36,125 nt of DNA from Paenibacillus ginsengihumi DSM 21568 (GCF_000380965.1 NZ_KB905599.1:1-36125); one strand, 5' to 3'. Counted from the first letter of the stretch, positions 1 to 8,353 are shown. A program made the numbers and translations. Notes: generated by a model from the letters alone, not told the origin.

Positions 1-2
1 TT

Positions 3-122
3 CGCGATATCTCTGTATTATCTGGCTATTACTATCGTGTTAAGGCCTACCATTGGATACGGAAAGATAACACCACCGAATCCGGATATCGCTATTCATC
101 TTCATACCTGATTCCAGAATGA
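3..122 (+). CDS. C-terminal end of an unrecognised, possibly secreted protein (5' end outside window)
   Basis: An open frame enters from the left edge and stops at 120-122. The 39 visible residues are rich in Tyr, Ser and charged residues and contain the stretch YYYRVKAYHWIRKDNTTESG, which resembles the beta-rich C-terminal tails of small secreted Bacillales proteins. No start or ribosome site is visible because the gene begins upstream of the window. No terminator follows within 100 bases. Family unknown; it could also be a decayed gene end. The call rests only on the amino-acid character of one short frame. Confidence 0.4.
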   Translation, partial: RDISVLSGYYYRVKAYHWIRKDNTTESGYRYSSSYLIPE

Positions 123-451
123 TCAATAAAGAAACGAATTTCTGTTCGTTGCTCTTCATTAACATATAATGGTCTCAAATAAGTACAATAACTTTGCAGG
201 ATACTTACTGTTTACGGAGTGCAGGTTAATAATGGTGTGCCCGACGTTTTGGGTTAATCCCCCCTTGTACTTGGATGCATTCATTTAAACAAAATCGAGG
301 CAATTTTAAAAAAAAAGGTATATTTTCGCTACTAGACTAAATTAGTTTCATAAAAATCACTTCAGCATGAATATCCCTCCGATTCTTTGAGACTCGACTT
401 TCCCGGGCCTTTGGAACAGAGAAACGATCTCTGAAGCTGCTTATCGCTTGC
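123..451. other. AT-rich intergenic stretch without a recognisable gene
   Basis: No convincing coding frame is seen on either strand. Just downstream (minus-strand sense) of the membrane protein gene that ends at 452 lies a short hairpin, CAGAGA-AACGA-TCTCTG at 417-433. It could act as a weak terminator for that gene, although no clean T run follows. Nothing else could be assigned. Confidence 0.4.
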
Positions 452-832
452 TTATGCGTGTGCATTGTTTTTGGTTTGGTCCATGATCAAGGCGACTAAC
501 GAAAACAAAATGAATGTAGAGAAACTTGCCAAAATAATGATGTCTCTGAGGAAGAACCAAGCGGTTAGAATGAGCACTATGCCTAAGATATTGAAGGTCA
601 GCAATCGTACACCTAGACTTCTGATTTTCTGGCCGAGCGCAAAATTTCCAAAACTGACGATAAGGCTGAACGCATACAAGACAAGAAAGTAAACCATAAA
701 TGGGATAAACCACCCGAAGCCAAAGAATGAGTTGTTTATAAAAATTTCTGCTCCAATCGCAGCTAAAACGGCAGAAATCACTGCAGATATAATAGAAGCA
801 TTAAGGATTAATTCTTTTTGTAACTTTTGCAT
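452..832 (-). CDS. Small four-helix integral membrane protein, function unknown
   Basis: About 126 residues, almost entirely hydrophobic, with four predicted membrane segments (roughly residues 10-30, 37-58, 75-97 and 98-117 from the start used here) and a short charged C-terminal tail. I chose the internal ATG at 832. The AGGAG at 843-847 (minus-strand sense) sits about 10 bases before it, whereas the upstream ATG at 841 lies only one base after the same site. The gene stands alone, in an AT-rich setting unlike the GC-rich genes downstream. A 7-bp perfect inverted repeat lies just upstream and may be regulatory. No family was recognised. An exporter accessory or a phage-lysis-like protein is possible but unsupported. 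Confidence 0.6.
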   Translation of the reverse strand: MQKLQKELILNASIISAVISAVLAAIGAEIFINNSFFGFGWFIPFMVYFLVLYAFSLIVSFGNFALGQKIRSLGVRLLTFNILGIVLILTAWFFLRDIIILASFSTFILFSLVALIMDQTKNNAHA

Positions 833-852
833 ATTGGTCATACTCCTAATTC

Positions 853-870
853 TTACTTCTGAGGAAGTAA
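853..870. promoter_or_regulatory. Perfect inverted repeat in the leader of the small membrane protein gene
   Basis: TTACTTC-TGAG-GAAGTAA: perfect 7-bp arms with a 4-base loop, just upstream of the ribosome site of the minus-strand gene at 452-832. It could be an operator or an RNA hairpin in the leader. No function can be proved from one copy. Confidence 0.3.
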
Positions 871-1011
871 TTTTAATTGCTTTAAGGATAGTTTAACCAA
901 GAAATGCGCTGGCAAGCAAGTGGATGTTTGATGAATTACCCGAACCAGTCAATGCCGTAAACACGTATCATGTTTCCAATACAACGGTTTGAGGTTGGCG
1001 AACCATCATAG

Positions 1012-1152
1012 CGGACACGGCAAAAACCGAATCACATTTCGGTTTATCAACATTACGTGAATTGCTGCGAGGCATTAGGGATTCCCGGCATCGTCGATGC
1101 GCTGGATCGGATGATTGTCGTGGATTATCTGATTGCCAACGAGGACATCTAG
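1012..1152 (+). pseudogene. Remnant of a HipA-like kinase domain gene
   Basis: Between an in-frame stop at 1009-1011 and a stop at 1150-1152, the frame reads KPNHISVYQHYVNCCEALGI followed by DRMIVVDYLIANED. This closely resembles the catalytic-core segment of HipA-like/HipA_C proteins, which normally continues as ANEDRHxNNFG with the catalytic Asp and Asn. Here it breaks off right after ANED, so the catalytic loop and everything downstream is missing. No start codon or ribosome site precedes it. It is therefore a 46-residue gene fragment, not a functional gene. HipA-type proteins are serine/threonine kinases of toxin-antitoxin modules or related stand-alone kinases. No HipB-like partner is seen. 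The AT-rich surroundings fit a decayed acquired region. Confidence 0.6.
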
Positions 1153-1181
1153 CGACCATATATAAGGTTGAGAGGTCCCGT

Positions 1182-1220
1182 AAGCCTGTTGCCGGTTCAG
1201 GGCAACAGGCTTTTCTTTTG
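1182..1220 (+). terminator. Rho-independent terminator
   Basis: A perfect 12-bp stem (AAGCCTGTTGCC at 1182-1193, GGCAACAGGCTT at 1201-1212) with a 7-base loop, followed by TTTCTTTTG. It points in the plus direction, presumably ending transcription of the former hipA-like region before the germination operon. From here to 1475 nothing else could be assigned. Confidence 0.75.
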
Positions 1221-1475
1221 TCAAGGTGCCCGCAGAGGATGGCTGGCTTGCCCCAATGCCTCCCCGATGGTTTCTTCCGCAACCTGTCCTTCGCATTCTC
1301 CTGGAAAGCTACGGCATTCTATTACCAACTTTTTGACAATGCAATCCAGAATATGGCGTGTACGGCAAGGGAATATTAACATCTGAGTAAAAAATATTTC
1401 TTTCTACCGCACTGATCCTAATTGCTGTAATCCGCCAAATGACGATGGTGCTATCATCCCAGGGAGATGGTTCCT

Positions 1476-3155
1476 GTGTGGACTCCTATCTTATCTTATA
1501 TCCCCGAATGGCCGGTCTTCGTGCAGGCGGGGGTCACCTTGCTGGTCCCGATCATCATCTGCTCCCTGCACCGCTGGTTCCGCTCGCTATTAACGGATAA
1601 GCACAGACCTTCCGCCAACGAGAGCGGAGCGGCGGCCGCGGCCGCTTCGCCGACATCCATGCCAAGCTCCGGCCTGTTATTGTCCGGAGATTATGAGCAG
1701 GACCTCGGCTTTGTTAAACAAGCCATTGGCGGCAACGGGGATGTCCATATCCGGGAATATGAGACGACGGCCTTCGGGCTCCGGGCGGCGCTGATCTATA
1801 TTGAAGGAATGCAGAAAGGGCGGATTATCGATACCCATGTGATGCGGGTTCTAATGACCGGTTCCGTTCAAGATGCGGAGCAGGAAGCGGAGCGCCCTTC
1901 TTCCGGGGAGCTTGCCTCCTATTTTAAGGAAAAAATATTGCCGGTCAGCGAAATTTCCGAAGTCAGCGAGATTCGCCAGCTGAGCGAATTGATCTTGACA
2001 GGATATACGGGCTTGCTGGTGGAGGGCATGCCTCATGCCTTGCTTGTCGGCACGCCCCAGGGGAAAACGAGAACGATTACCGAGCCCACCTCGGAGTCGC
2101 TGCTGCGCGGGCCAAGGCTGGGATTTACGGAGGTGCTCAGCGACAACACGTCGCTGCTGCGGCGTCAGGGGCGCACGACAGAGCTGGAAATCAAAAAATA
2201 CGTTGTCGGCAACCTCGTAAAAAAAGATCTGGCGATCGCTTACATGAAAAATATGGTGAATCCCGATTTGCTGCGGGAAGTGGAGAAGCGAATCGCCAAA
2301 ATCGATTTGGACTATATCGCCGAGTCCGGTTATGTGGAGCAACTGATCGAAGATGATATGTTAAGCCCTTTTCAACAGGCGCAAAATACGGAGCGGCCGG
2401 ACCGGGTCATGAACGCTTTGATGGAGGGGAGAATCGCCATTCTTCTGGACGGGACGCCGTATGCGCTGATTGTGCCGGTAACCTTCAGTATGCTGCTGCA
2501 GTCTCCGGAAGATTATTACGAACGGTGGATGGCAGGCTCCCTGCTGCGCTTGCTGCGTTTTATAGCCGCTTTTATGTCGTTGATGGTTCCGTCCCTGTAT
2601 ATTTCGTTCATATCTTTTCACCCCGGGCTCATTCCGACCGAATTGGCCATCACGATTATTGAGACTCGCAAGCGGGTTCCCTTTCCTTCGCTCATCGAAA
2701 TTTTGATCCTGGAAGTATCGATTGAAATTTTGCGGGAAGCGGGAGTCCGGTTGCCCCGCCCGATCGGCTCCGCGATGGGCATCGTCGGCGGTCTGATCAT
2801 CGGGGAGGCATCCGTCCAAGCGGGCATCGTCAGTCCTTTCCTGGTGATTGTCGTTTCGGTCACCGCCATCGCCTCCTTTTCCATTCCGATGTACAGTGCC
2901 GGGATTACCTTGCGGATGCTTCGGTTTATCGGGATGTTTTTCGCCGCTGTGCTGGGGATATTCGGAACGGTATTGTTCTTCCTGCTCATTTGCTGCCACT
3001 TGACCAGGCTGGAAAGCTTCGGGGTGCCTTATGTCTCCCCCGTCTCGCCAATCCGCCTGCGGGACTGGAAAGATTTGTTCATCCGTGCCCCTCTGACGCT
3101 GATGAAGCGCAGGCCGGCGATGCTAAAAACGATCCGCGACCGACGCAGACCCTGA
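1476..3155 (+). CDS. Spore germination receptor A subunit (GerA family, GerAA/GerKA type)
   Basis: First gene of a germination operon. GerA-family A subunits sit in the spore inner membrane and, with the B and C subunits, form a nutrient-sensing germinant receptor. The product (559 residues from GTG 1476, usual for the family at about 480-560) has a large N-terminal cytosolic region with the family features NMVNPDLLREVEKRI, DLDYIAESGYVEQLIED, EGRIAILLDGTPYALIVPVTF and DYYERW. A C-terminal block of about five membrane helices follows, including RLPRPIGSAMGIVGGLIIGE. The ATG at 1467 directly abuts AGGGAG (1461-1466). The in-frame GTG at 1476 has a proper 9-base spacing and is preferred. Downstream genes follow within 25 bases or overlap. 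The germinant cannot be read from the sequence. Confidence 0.95.
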   Translation: MWTPILSYIPEWPVFVQAGVTLLVPIIICSLHRWFRSLLTDKHRPSANESGAAAAAASPTSMPSSGLLLSGDYEQDLGFVKQAIGGNGDVHIREYETTAFGLRAALIYIEGMQKGRIIDTHVMRVLMTGSVQDAEQEAERPSSGELASYFKEKILPVSEISEVSEIRQLSELILTGYTGLLVEGMPHALLVGTPQGKTRTITEPTSESLLRGPRLGFTEVLSDNTSLLRRQGRTTELEIKKYVVGNLVKKDLAIAYMKNMVNPDLLREVEKRIAKIDLDYIAESGYVEQLIEDDMLSPFQQAQNTERPDRVMNALMEGRIAILLDGTPYALIVPVTFSMLLQSPEDYYERWMAGSLLRLLRFIAAFMSLMVPSLYISFISFHPGLIPTELAITIIETRKRVPFPSLIEILILEVSIEILREAGVRLPRPIGSAMGIVGGLIIGEASVQAGIVSPFLVIVVSVTAIASFSIPMYSAGITLRMLRFIGMFFAAVLGIFGTVLFFLLICCHLTRLESFGVPYVSPVSPIRLRDWKDLFIRAPLTLMKRRPAMLKTIRDRRRP

Positions 3156-3180
3156 ACGGGTGAATGAGGAGGAACTTGAA

Positions 3181-4284
3181 GTGTTTACACGCACTGACGA
3201 CAAGATTACGACGGCGCAAGGGGTCATCATATTGGCTGACAGCATTCTGGGAGCAGGCATTCTGACATTGCCCAGAGACGCTACGGAGCAAGTGCAGACT
3301 CCGGATGCCTGGTTATCCGTTCTGCTGGTCAGCCTGATTATGCTGCTGGTGGTATGGATCATGGTAACATTGTGCCAGCAATATCCCGGGAGTACGGTTT
3401 TTGATTTTTCCCGGAAAATCGTTGGCGCCGTGGCGGGCAAGCTGTTATCTCTCGTGCTGATCATATACTTTCTGCTGATCGCTTGCTTCGAGCTTCGCGT
3501 ATTGGCGGAGGTAGCCTTATTTTACTTGTTGGAAAGCACCCCCATGTGGGCCATTGTCATCCCCTTTATTTGGACAGCAGCTTACTTGATTTCGGGTGGA
3601 ATCAACTGCATCGCCAGATTGTTTCAGATTATTTTCCCCGCGAGCTTGCTGATTTTGCTGTTAAGTCTGTTTCTTAGCTTAAGGCTGTTTGATATAGACC
3701 ATTTGCGTCCTATTCTCGGCGAAGGGCTGCCTCCTGTGATCAAGGGCTTGAAAGCGACGCTGTTAAGCTTTGCGGGGTTCGAGATTGTGTTCATTCTGGT
3801 GGGATTTCTTCAGAATCCCGGTAAAGCTGTCAACATGGCGTTAGCCGGGATGAGCATTCCGATTACGCTGTATCTGGGCGCAATGGTCTTTGTCGTCGGC
3901 GGCTTGTCGACCAGCGCCGTGTTAAGAAGCACCTGGCCCATGCTCGATCTTTTGCGAAGCTTTGAATTTATCGGCGTATTTTTTGAACGGTTTGAATTTC
4001 CGTTTCTGGTCATTTGGATGATGCAGATGTTCTGCAATTTCACCAGCAACTTTTATGCCGCGACGCTCGGGATATCGAGAACGATTTCGACGAAGCTGCC
4101 GGTTATCCTGTTTTCCCTGATGCCGATCATCTTTATTTGCGCGATGCTGCCGAAAAGCATCGATGATTTGTTTATTGTGGGGGAAGCCGTCGGCATCTGC
4201 AGCATCGCCGTGTTCGTGATCGTGACGGTACCTTTATCGCTGATTTACATTATCCGGAAGAAAGGACTAAAGCAGCATGCTTAA
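3181..4284 (+). CDS. Spore germination receptor B subunit (GerAB/GerKB type, APC-superfamily fold)
   Basis: A 367-residue membrane protein with about ten hydrophobic helices. It begins with the family-typical TTAQGVIILADSILGAGILT, where GerB proteins resemble amino-acid permeases of the APC superfamily; B subunits are thought to bind the germinant. Start choice matters. A GTG at 3160 opens the frame, but the perfect AGGAGG (3167-3172) lies inside that extension and is spaced 8 bases before GTG 3181, so 3181 is the likely true start. The gene lies 25 bases after the A-subunit gene and overlaps the C-subunit gene by 8 bases, so the three are co-transcribed and probably translationally coupled. 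Expression in the forespore under a sigma-G-type factor is expected for the family, but no clear sigma-G site was identified. Confidence 0.93.
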   Translation: MFTRTDDKITTAQGVIILADSILGAGILTLPRDATEQVQTPDAWLSVLLVSLIMLLVVWIMVTLCQQYPGSTVFDFSRKIVGAVAGKLLSLVLIIYFLLIACFELRVLAEVALFYLLESTPMWAIVIPFIWTAAYLISGGINCIARLFQIIFPASLLILLLSLFLSLRLFDIDHLRPILGEGLPPVIKGLKATLLSFAGFEIVFILVGFLQNPGKAVNMALAGMSIPITLYLGAMVFVVGGLSTSAVLRSTWPMLDLLRSFEFIGVFFERFEFPFLVIWMMQMFCNFTSNFYAATLGISRTISTKLPVILFSLMPIIFICAMLPKSIDDLFIVGEAVGICSIAVFVIVTVPLSLIYIIRKKGLKQHA

Positions 4285-5467
4285 AAGCCGCATAATGCCC
4301 GTGTTTCTTGCCGCAGGGCTGCTAGTGACCCAAACAGGCTGCTGGAACAGCAGGGAAATTGAAGACTTGAGCATGTATGTCGGAGTCGCTTTGGACGAGG
4401 GAAAGCCGACGGTTATCGAACAGGAGCTGGAGGAACAAGGGGGAAGCTATCCGAAACGGAACCTGATTTCCGCGACGGTCCAGATCGTGCCGATGAACAC
4501 GGCCGCCGATAAACAGCAGGCCGATAAAGGGCAGGGCACCGAATATTTGAATACGACAGAAACAGGGGACTCGCTCTTCGAAATTATGCGGCAGTATGCC
4601 ATTCGCCGGGAGCACTCGGTGATCGGCCACCATCTGAAGGTGATCGTGATATCCAGAGCGCTGGCCCAACGGCAAAGTGTAGACAAGCTGCTTGACTTTG
4701 CCCTGAGGGACAACGATATTCGTCCCAGCTGCCTCGTGCTGTTGAGCAAAGGGATGGCGAGGGAGACGCTGACCTCCAAGAGGGCGGATCAAATTCCCGC
4801 TTTTAAGCTCAGGGATATGCTGCGCGGCCGCTTTCGCAACAACAGAATCATGGAGTCCGTTAATCTGATCAAGCTGAATGGTTGGCTGGGCACGAAACAG
4901 AGCTTTATTTTGCAGGAGGTCGCTGCGGCAGGCGGAGAAACGGAATTTTCCGGAGCGGGCATTATTAAAGGGGAGACGGGCAAATGGATCGGTTCGCTGA
5001 GCCAAATGGACGTAAGCAATATTTCATGGATCAAAGGAGATGTTCAGGGAGGGCTCATCAAATCTTACGATTGGAGAAACGAACCGATTACGTATGAAGT
5101 AAAATCCGCTAACAGCAAAATTACTTCGAAGCTTAAAGATGACCGGCTTTCGTTTCGCGTTAGCATCGAATCGGAGGGGCGATTGATTGAAAACTGGGAT
5201 TCTAAGGAAGATCCCTCCAAGTCCGAATATCAGGAGAAAGTCACGAAAATTTTTGAAAAAAGGTTATTGCAAATGCTGGAGACGACGATGCGAAAAATGC
5301 AGTCGACTTACAAAGTAGATGTTGCCGGCTTTGGAGATCGTTTGCGTATTGAACGCCCCAAATATTGGAAAAAGGTAAAAGACCGCTGGGACGATGTTTT
5401 CAGCCAAACGCCAGTGAGCTTTGATATTAAATTTACCATAACGGATATCGGTTCCTCCACGCAATAA
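4277..5467 (+). CDS. Spore germination lipoprotein, Ger(x)C family
   Basis: Third subunit of the germinant receptor: 396 residues with an N-terminal signal peptide ending in a lipobox (LVTQTGC, lipidated Cys22), followed by the family-typical CWNSREIEDL. A C-terminal Ger(x)C domain follows, with SVESEGRLIENWD-like character (residues about 285-300) and a late segment predicting exported mixed alpha/beta structure. The ATG at 4277 overlaps the B-subunit gene and is served by AAAGGA about 10 bases upstream. The order A-B-C is the usual one. No terminator is visible before the next promoter at 5480. Function follows from family and operon; the cognate germinant is unknown. Confidence 0.93.
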   Translation: MLKSRIMPVFLAAGLLVTQTGCWNSREIEDLSMYVGVALDEGKPTVIEQELEEQGGSYPKRNLISATVQIVPMNTAADKQQADKGQGTEYLNTTETGDSLFEIMRQYAIRREHSVIGHHLKVIVISRALAQRQSVDKLLDFALRDNDIRPSCLVLLSKGMARETLTSKRADQIPAFKLRDMLRGRFRNNRIMESVNLIKLNGWLGTKQSFILQEVAAAGGETEFSGAGIIKGETGKWIGSLSQMDVSNISWIKGDVQGGLIKSYDWRNEPITYEVKSANSKITSKLKDDRLSFRVSIESEGRLIENWDSKEDPSKSEYQEKVTKIFEKRLLQMLETTMRKMQSTYKVDVAGFGDRLRIERPKYWKKVKDRWDDVFSQTPVSFDIKFTITDIGSSTQ

Positions 5468-5479
5468 ATTTATCAAGGC

Positions 5480-5520
5480 TTGAATTTTTATTTCACCAGT
5501 GTTATATTGCATACGTGAAA
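5480..5520 (+). promoter_or_regulatory. Promoter and candidate operator of the padR gene
   Basis: TTGAAT (5480-5485) and TATATT (5503-5508) are separated by 17 bases, a good sigma-A promoter. TTTCAC (5491-5496) and GTGAAA (5515-5520) form an inverted repeat that brackets the -10 element. That is the position expected for an operator bound by the PadR protein encoded directly downstream. Autoregulation is inference. Confidence 0.6.
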
Positions 5521-5548
5521 TAATAAAAATGAGATAAGAGGTCCCGGC

Positions 5549-6121
5549 ATGCACTCCATTTCGAATGTCGAATTCATGCTGCTGCAGATGATTGCGGAAT
5601 GCCGTCAAGCTTCGGGGTACGATATTAAGAAGTTAGTCGATCAGCGAGGCTACCTTGAATGGGCGAATATCGGCACGACATCGATCTACGCGGGACTGAA
5701 GAAGCTGAGCGAAAAAGGCTGGATCATCTCCGAGGAAGCCGGCATGAAATTCGGCAAAGGACCGGTGCCGGTCCGCTTCGCTCTCACCGAAGCCGGCATG
5801 GCCCGGCTGAAATACGAAATTCTAGGCAGTCTGTCGTCGTCGCGGGAGCGCGACCATCGCTTCGATCTCGGCTTGGCCGCTTTGCCTTTGATCGGGAAGG
5901 AGGAGGCCGCAGCGGCTTTGCGGAAACGGTTGGATTTTCTTCAGGAGGCTTCCGCAACAATAAGGCAGAAGTACGAAGCGCAAGGCGGCGTGCGCTTGCC
6001 TCTGAACGTAAGGGCGCTGTTCTTGCATCCGCTCAGCCTGATTGAAAGCGAACGAGCGTTTGTTTCCGGTCTAATGAACGAATTGCTGGAGGAGACAGGG
6101 GAAGATGGCCATCATCATTGA
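5549..6121 (+). CDS. PadR family transcriptional regulator
   Basis: A 190-residue protein with an N-terminal winged helix typical of PadR (VEFMLLQMIAECRQASGYDI at residues 6-25; then WANIGTTSIYAGLKKLSEKG, residues 37-56) and a C-terminal helical region for dimerisation. The C-terminal part fits the larger PadR subgroup with a Vir-like helical domain. The ATG at 5549 has AAGAGG about 7 bases upstream. Its end overlaps the start of the BtrH-like gene by 17 bases, so the two form an operon. PadR proteins usually repress their own operon and respond to small aromatic or toxic compounds; the inducer here is unknown. A dyad across its promoter supports autoregulation. Confidence 0.9.
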   Translation: MHSISNVEFMLLQMIAECRQASGYDIKKLVDQRGYLEWANIGTTSIYAGLKKLSEKGWIISEEAGMKFGKGPVPVRFALTEAGMARLKYEILGSLSSSRERDHRFDLGLAALPLIGKEEAAAALRKRLDFLQEASATIRQKYEAQGGVRLPLNVRALFLHPLSLIESERAFVSGLMNELLEETGEDGHHH

Positions 6122-7157
6122 AAATTTCGTTCCTTACCAAGGCGAGCATTGCGAGACGACCGCTATGGGCAATTTGCTGCAATTTGCAGGAGTCCGGCTG
6201 TCGGAACCGATGCTGTTCGGACTTGGGCAAGGGCTCGGATTCATTTATTGGGATTCGAAGCAAATGGACTTTCCGTTCATCGGAGGCCGGGTGAAGCCGG
6301 ATGTATTGACGGCCAACCTCATAGGCAGGCTCGGTTTGACCGTGAGCGTTCAAGAAACGTCGTCCGTGGACAAAGCGTGGCGGAACGCACGGAGCTGCAT
6401 CGAACAGGGCGTTCCGGTAGGGCTGAAATTGGATTCCTATTACCTGGACTATTTCACAAGCAAAGTGCATTTTGCCGCTCATTATGCGGTCCTGTACGGC
6501 CTGGACGACGAATACGCCTACATGGCCGATACCAGGCAACAGGGCGGTCCGGTGAAGACGCGTTTGACCAGCTTGGCCGCGGCCAGAAACGCCAAGGGCC
6601 CCATGAGTTCCCGGAATCGTTCCTTTACGCTCGAGCCAATCGTCGCCCTGCCGCCGCTCGCTCCCGCGATGCGCGCGGCCTTGACCAAGAATGCGCACGA
6701 CTATTTGAACCCGCCCATTCGCAATATCGGGTATAAAGGGATTGTCAAGATGAGCAGCGAAATCTTGAAATGGCCTTCCCGCAGCAGCAATATCGAGCAT
6801 GACCTGTGCCTGACCGCCCTGCTGATGGAGCGGGCGGGCACCGGCGGCGCTTTGTTTCGGAATTTGTATCGGGATTTCTTGAAAGAATGCGCCCACGCTC
6901 TGCAAGACCCGGACATCGAACAAGCCTGCCGCTTGTTTACGGAAATCGCTCCAATGTGGGTCAGCGTCTCATCTTCGATCGACCGCGCGGGAAGAACAGG
7001 CGACTACCGGGAGCTGCAGCAGGCATCGCAGCTTTTGCTCGAGATTGCGGATAAGGAACGCGCCGCCATGGAGCTGTTATTGGCGCGCCGGCGGAGCCGT
7101 TGTCCGTTCATGTCATGTCTCTTATCGGACATCGCCGGTCGTTCGCCGGATCGATGA
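6105..7157 (+). CDS. BtrH-like protein (BtrH N-terminal / DUF4872 type) with an aberrant C-terminus
   Basis: 350 residues. The N-terminal half has a papain/C39-like fold signature as in butirosin protein BtrH: Cys16 in [12 protein letters not shown], His126 in [11 protein letters not shown] and Asp142 in YMADT form a plausible triad. BtrH transfers an acyl group from a carrier protein to an aminoglycoside. The many uncharacterised relatives may be acyltransferases or peptidases on unknown substrates. The C-terminal half is helical, DUF4872-like, and would naturally end near residue 325 ([12 protein letters not shown]). The last ~25 residues ([11 protein letters not shown] and on) are Arg/Cys-rich and come from out-of-frame translation of an alcohol dehydrogenase gene fragment, so the original stop has been lost in a rearrangement. 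The gene overlaps padR, whose product probably controls it. No acyl carrier protein or biosynthetic cluster is nearby. Confidence 0.8.
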   Translation: MAIIIENFVPYQGEHCETTAMGNLLQFAGVRLSEPMLFGLGQGLGFIYWDSKQMDFPFIGGRVKPDVLTANLIGRLGLTVSVQETSSVDKAWRNARSCIEQGVPVGLKLDSYYLDYFTSKVHFAAHYAVLYGLDDEYAYMADTRQQGGPVKTRLTSLAAARNAKGPMSSRNRSFTLEPIVALPPLAPAMRAALTKNAHDYLNPPIRNIGYKGIVKMSSEILKWPSRSSNIEHDLCLTALLMERAGTGGALFRNLYRDFLKECAHALQDPDIEQACRLFTEIAPMWVSVSSSIDRAGRTGDYRELQQASQLLLEIADKERAAMELLLARRRSRCPFMSCLLSDIAGRSPDR

Positions 7158-7330
7158 TCGGCGGCATTCGCGAAACGCAGGAAATGCTTGACTTTTGCGC
7201 TGAACACCGCATTGCTCCCGAGATCGAGCTGATTTCCGCCAACCAGATTGACGAAGCCTGGGAGCGCGTACTCGCTTCGGATGTCCGGTATCGTTTTGTG
7301 ATCGATATCAGCACGATGGGGAATGAATAA
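7064..7330 (+). pseudogene. C-terminal fragment of a zinc-dependent alcohol dehydrogenase (CAD/YahK-like)
   Basis: The frame reads [11 protein letters not shown], then [24 protein letters not shown] and finally [13 protein letters not shown]. This is the end of NAD(P)-dependent medium-chain alcohol dehydrogenases of the cinnamyl-alcohol-dehydrogenase/YahK group. Only about the last 85 residues are present; the catalytic zinc domain and most of the Rossmann fold are absent. The fragment is in a different frame from the overlapping 3' end of the BtrH-like gene, and its match begins abruptly near 7070, which places a deletion or recombination junction there. A TTG at 7100 or ATG at 7115 could in theory start a peptide, but no ribosome site supports it. 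Confidence 0.8.
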
Positions 7331-7345
7331 CGATAGCAAAACAGC

Positions 7346-7373
7346 AGGGGCACGCCTATAACGGTGTGCCTCT
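7346..7373. terminator. Stem-loop between convergent genes, possible bidirectional terminator
   Basis: AGGGGCACGC (7346-7355) pairs with 7364-7373 over about ten pairs with two G-U wobbles, leaving an 8-base loop. It lies between the dehydrogenase fragment (plus) and the end of the LysR gene (minus). T runs on both sides are short, so efficiency is uncertain. Confidence 0.4.
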
Positions 7374-7435
7374 TGACTTGCATATAGGCGTCCAGCAGGG
7401 AAAATAGGCCCGGAGCGATCCGCTGTGCCGGGGAT

Positions 7436-8317
7436 CTAGCGCTTTTCCGCCCCGATCGCAGTGCCGGCTGCCGCAAGAAAAGCTTTTACAGCAGGGGAAG
7501 CGGCGGAAAGCGAGGGACAAGCCAAAGCGATGGTTCGCGAGTGCTCCACATCCAAACGCCTCGTCTGCAGGTTGGACTGCGATTTCAAAAACAAAGCAGG
7601 GCCTATGGTCACGCCGAGTCCTTCCTGAACCATATGGGCGATCGTGTTGCAATCCTTCACTTCAAAACGGATATTAGGAGCGACCTTCGCCTGCCGAAAT
7701 ATCTCCTGGACATGGGCCTGGTACATCCCCGTCGGCAGAATAAACGGTTCATCCTGCAGAGCCCGAACCGGAACGACGTCTTCCTGGCCAAATGGGTGGT
7801 TCTCGGAAAATGCCACAACCATCTCATCCTTCACCAGAGGAACCCAATCGAAGGCGGACTTCGCGTCAGGCTGCACGACAAAACCGAGGTCGATGACGCC
7901 GGTTGTTAGCCACTCGCTAATCTCCTCATACGTTCCCTCATAAAAGCGGAATTCGATCTTGGGATGCTTCTTTTGAAACTTGGCCAAAATTTTGGGCAGC
8001 ACGCAAGCCGAAGCGCTGGCAAATGTCCCGATGCGGATCTTGCCGACCTCTAACTGGGACGCCAAAGCGAGCTCCTGCTGGATGATCTCCATTCGGTTCA
8101 AAATTTCCCGTATGTGAACAATCGTTTTTTGCCCCACTTCCGTAAGCGATATCCCCTTCTTCCGATCGCGAACGAGCAGCGCCTGCCCCCACTCGGATTC
8201 GAGGCTTGCAATTGCATGGCTGACGGCCGATTGCGTCATATTCAACTGCTCGGCAGCTTTGGTGAAGCTCTCCAGCTCGGCAACCTTGGCGAACACTTCA
8301 AAACGAGCTATTGTCAT
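7436..8317 (-). CDS. LysR family transcriptional regulator
   Basis: A 293-residue LysR-type regulator with an N-terminal winged helix (FTKAAEQLNMTQSAVSHAIA, about residues 18-37) and a periplasmic-binding-protein-like effector domain from about residue 90 (IRIGTFASASA). The frame extends upstream to 8416, but that part overlaps the divergent MFS gene. The start MTIARFEVF at 8317 gives the normal LysR length. A GGAG-containing site lies about 14 bases upstream, so the exact start is less certain. It is divergent from the MFS exporter gene 97 bases away, the classic arrangement in which a LysR protein controls its neighbour. Effector unknown. Confidence 0.9.
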   Translation of the reverse strand: MTIARFEVFAKVAELESFTKAAEQLNMTQSAVSHAIASLESEWGQALLVRDRKKGISLTEVGQKTIVHIREILNRMEIIQQELALASQLEVGKIRIGTFASASACVLPKILAKFQKKHPKIEFRFYEGTYEEISEWLTTGVIDLGFVVQPDAKSAFDWVPLVKDEMVVAFSENHPFGQEDVVPVRALQDEPFILPTGMYQAHVQEIFRQAKVAPNIRFEVKDCNTIAHMVQEGLGVTIGPALFLKSQSNLQTRRLDVEHSRTIALACPSLSAASPAVKAFLAAAGTAIGAEKR

Positions 8318-8353
8318 AAGTATTTGCTCATCTCCATAATGAAAAAGATCAAT

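Noticed and set aside
465..692. Plus-strand 75-codon frame inside the small membrane protein gene
   Set aside because: The minus-strand product has four regular hydrophobic helices and a ribosome site; the plus-strand frame has neither.
1062..1379. Plus-strand 105-codon frame over the hipA-like remnant
   Set aside because: No ribosome site, runs through a terminator hairpin, and the HipA-like similarity is in a different frame.
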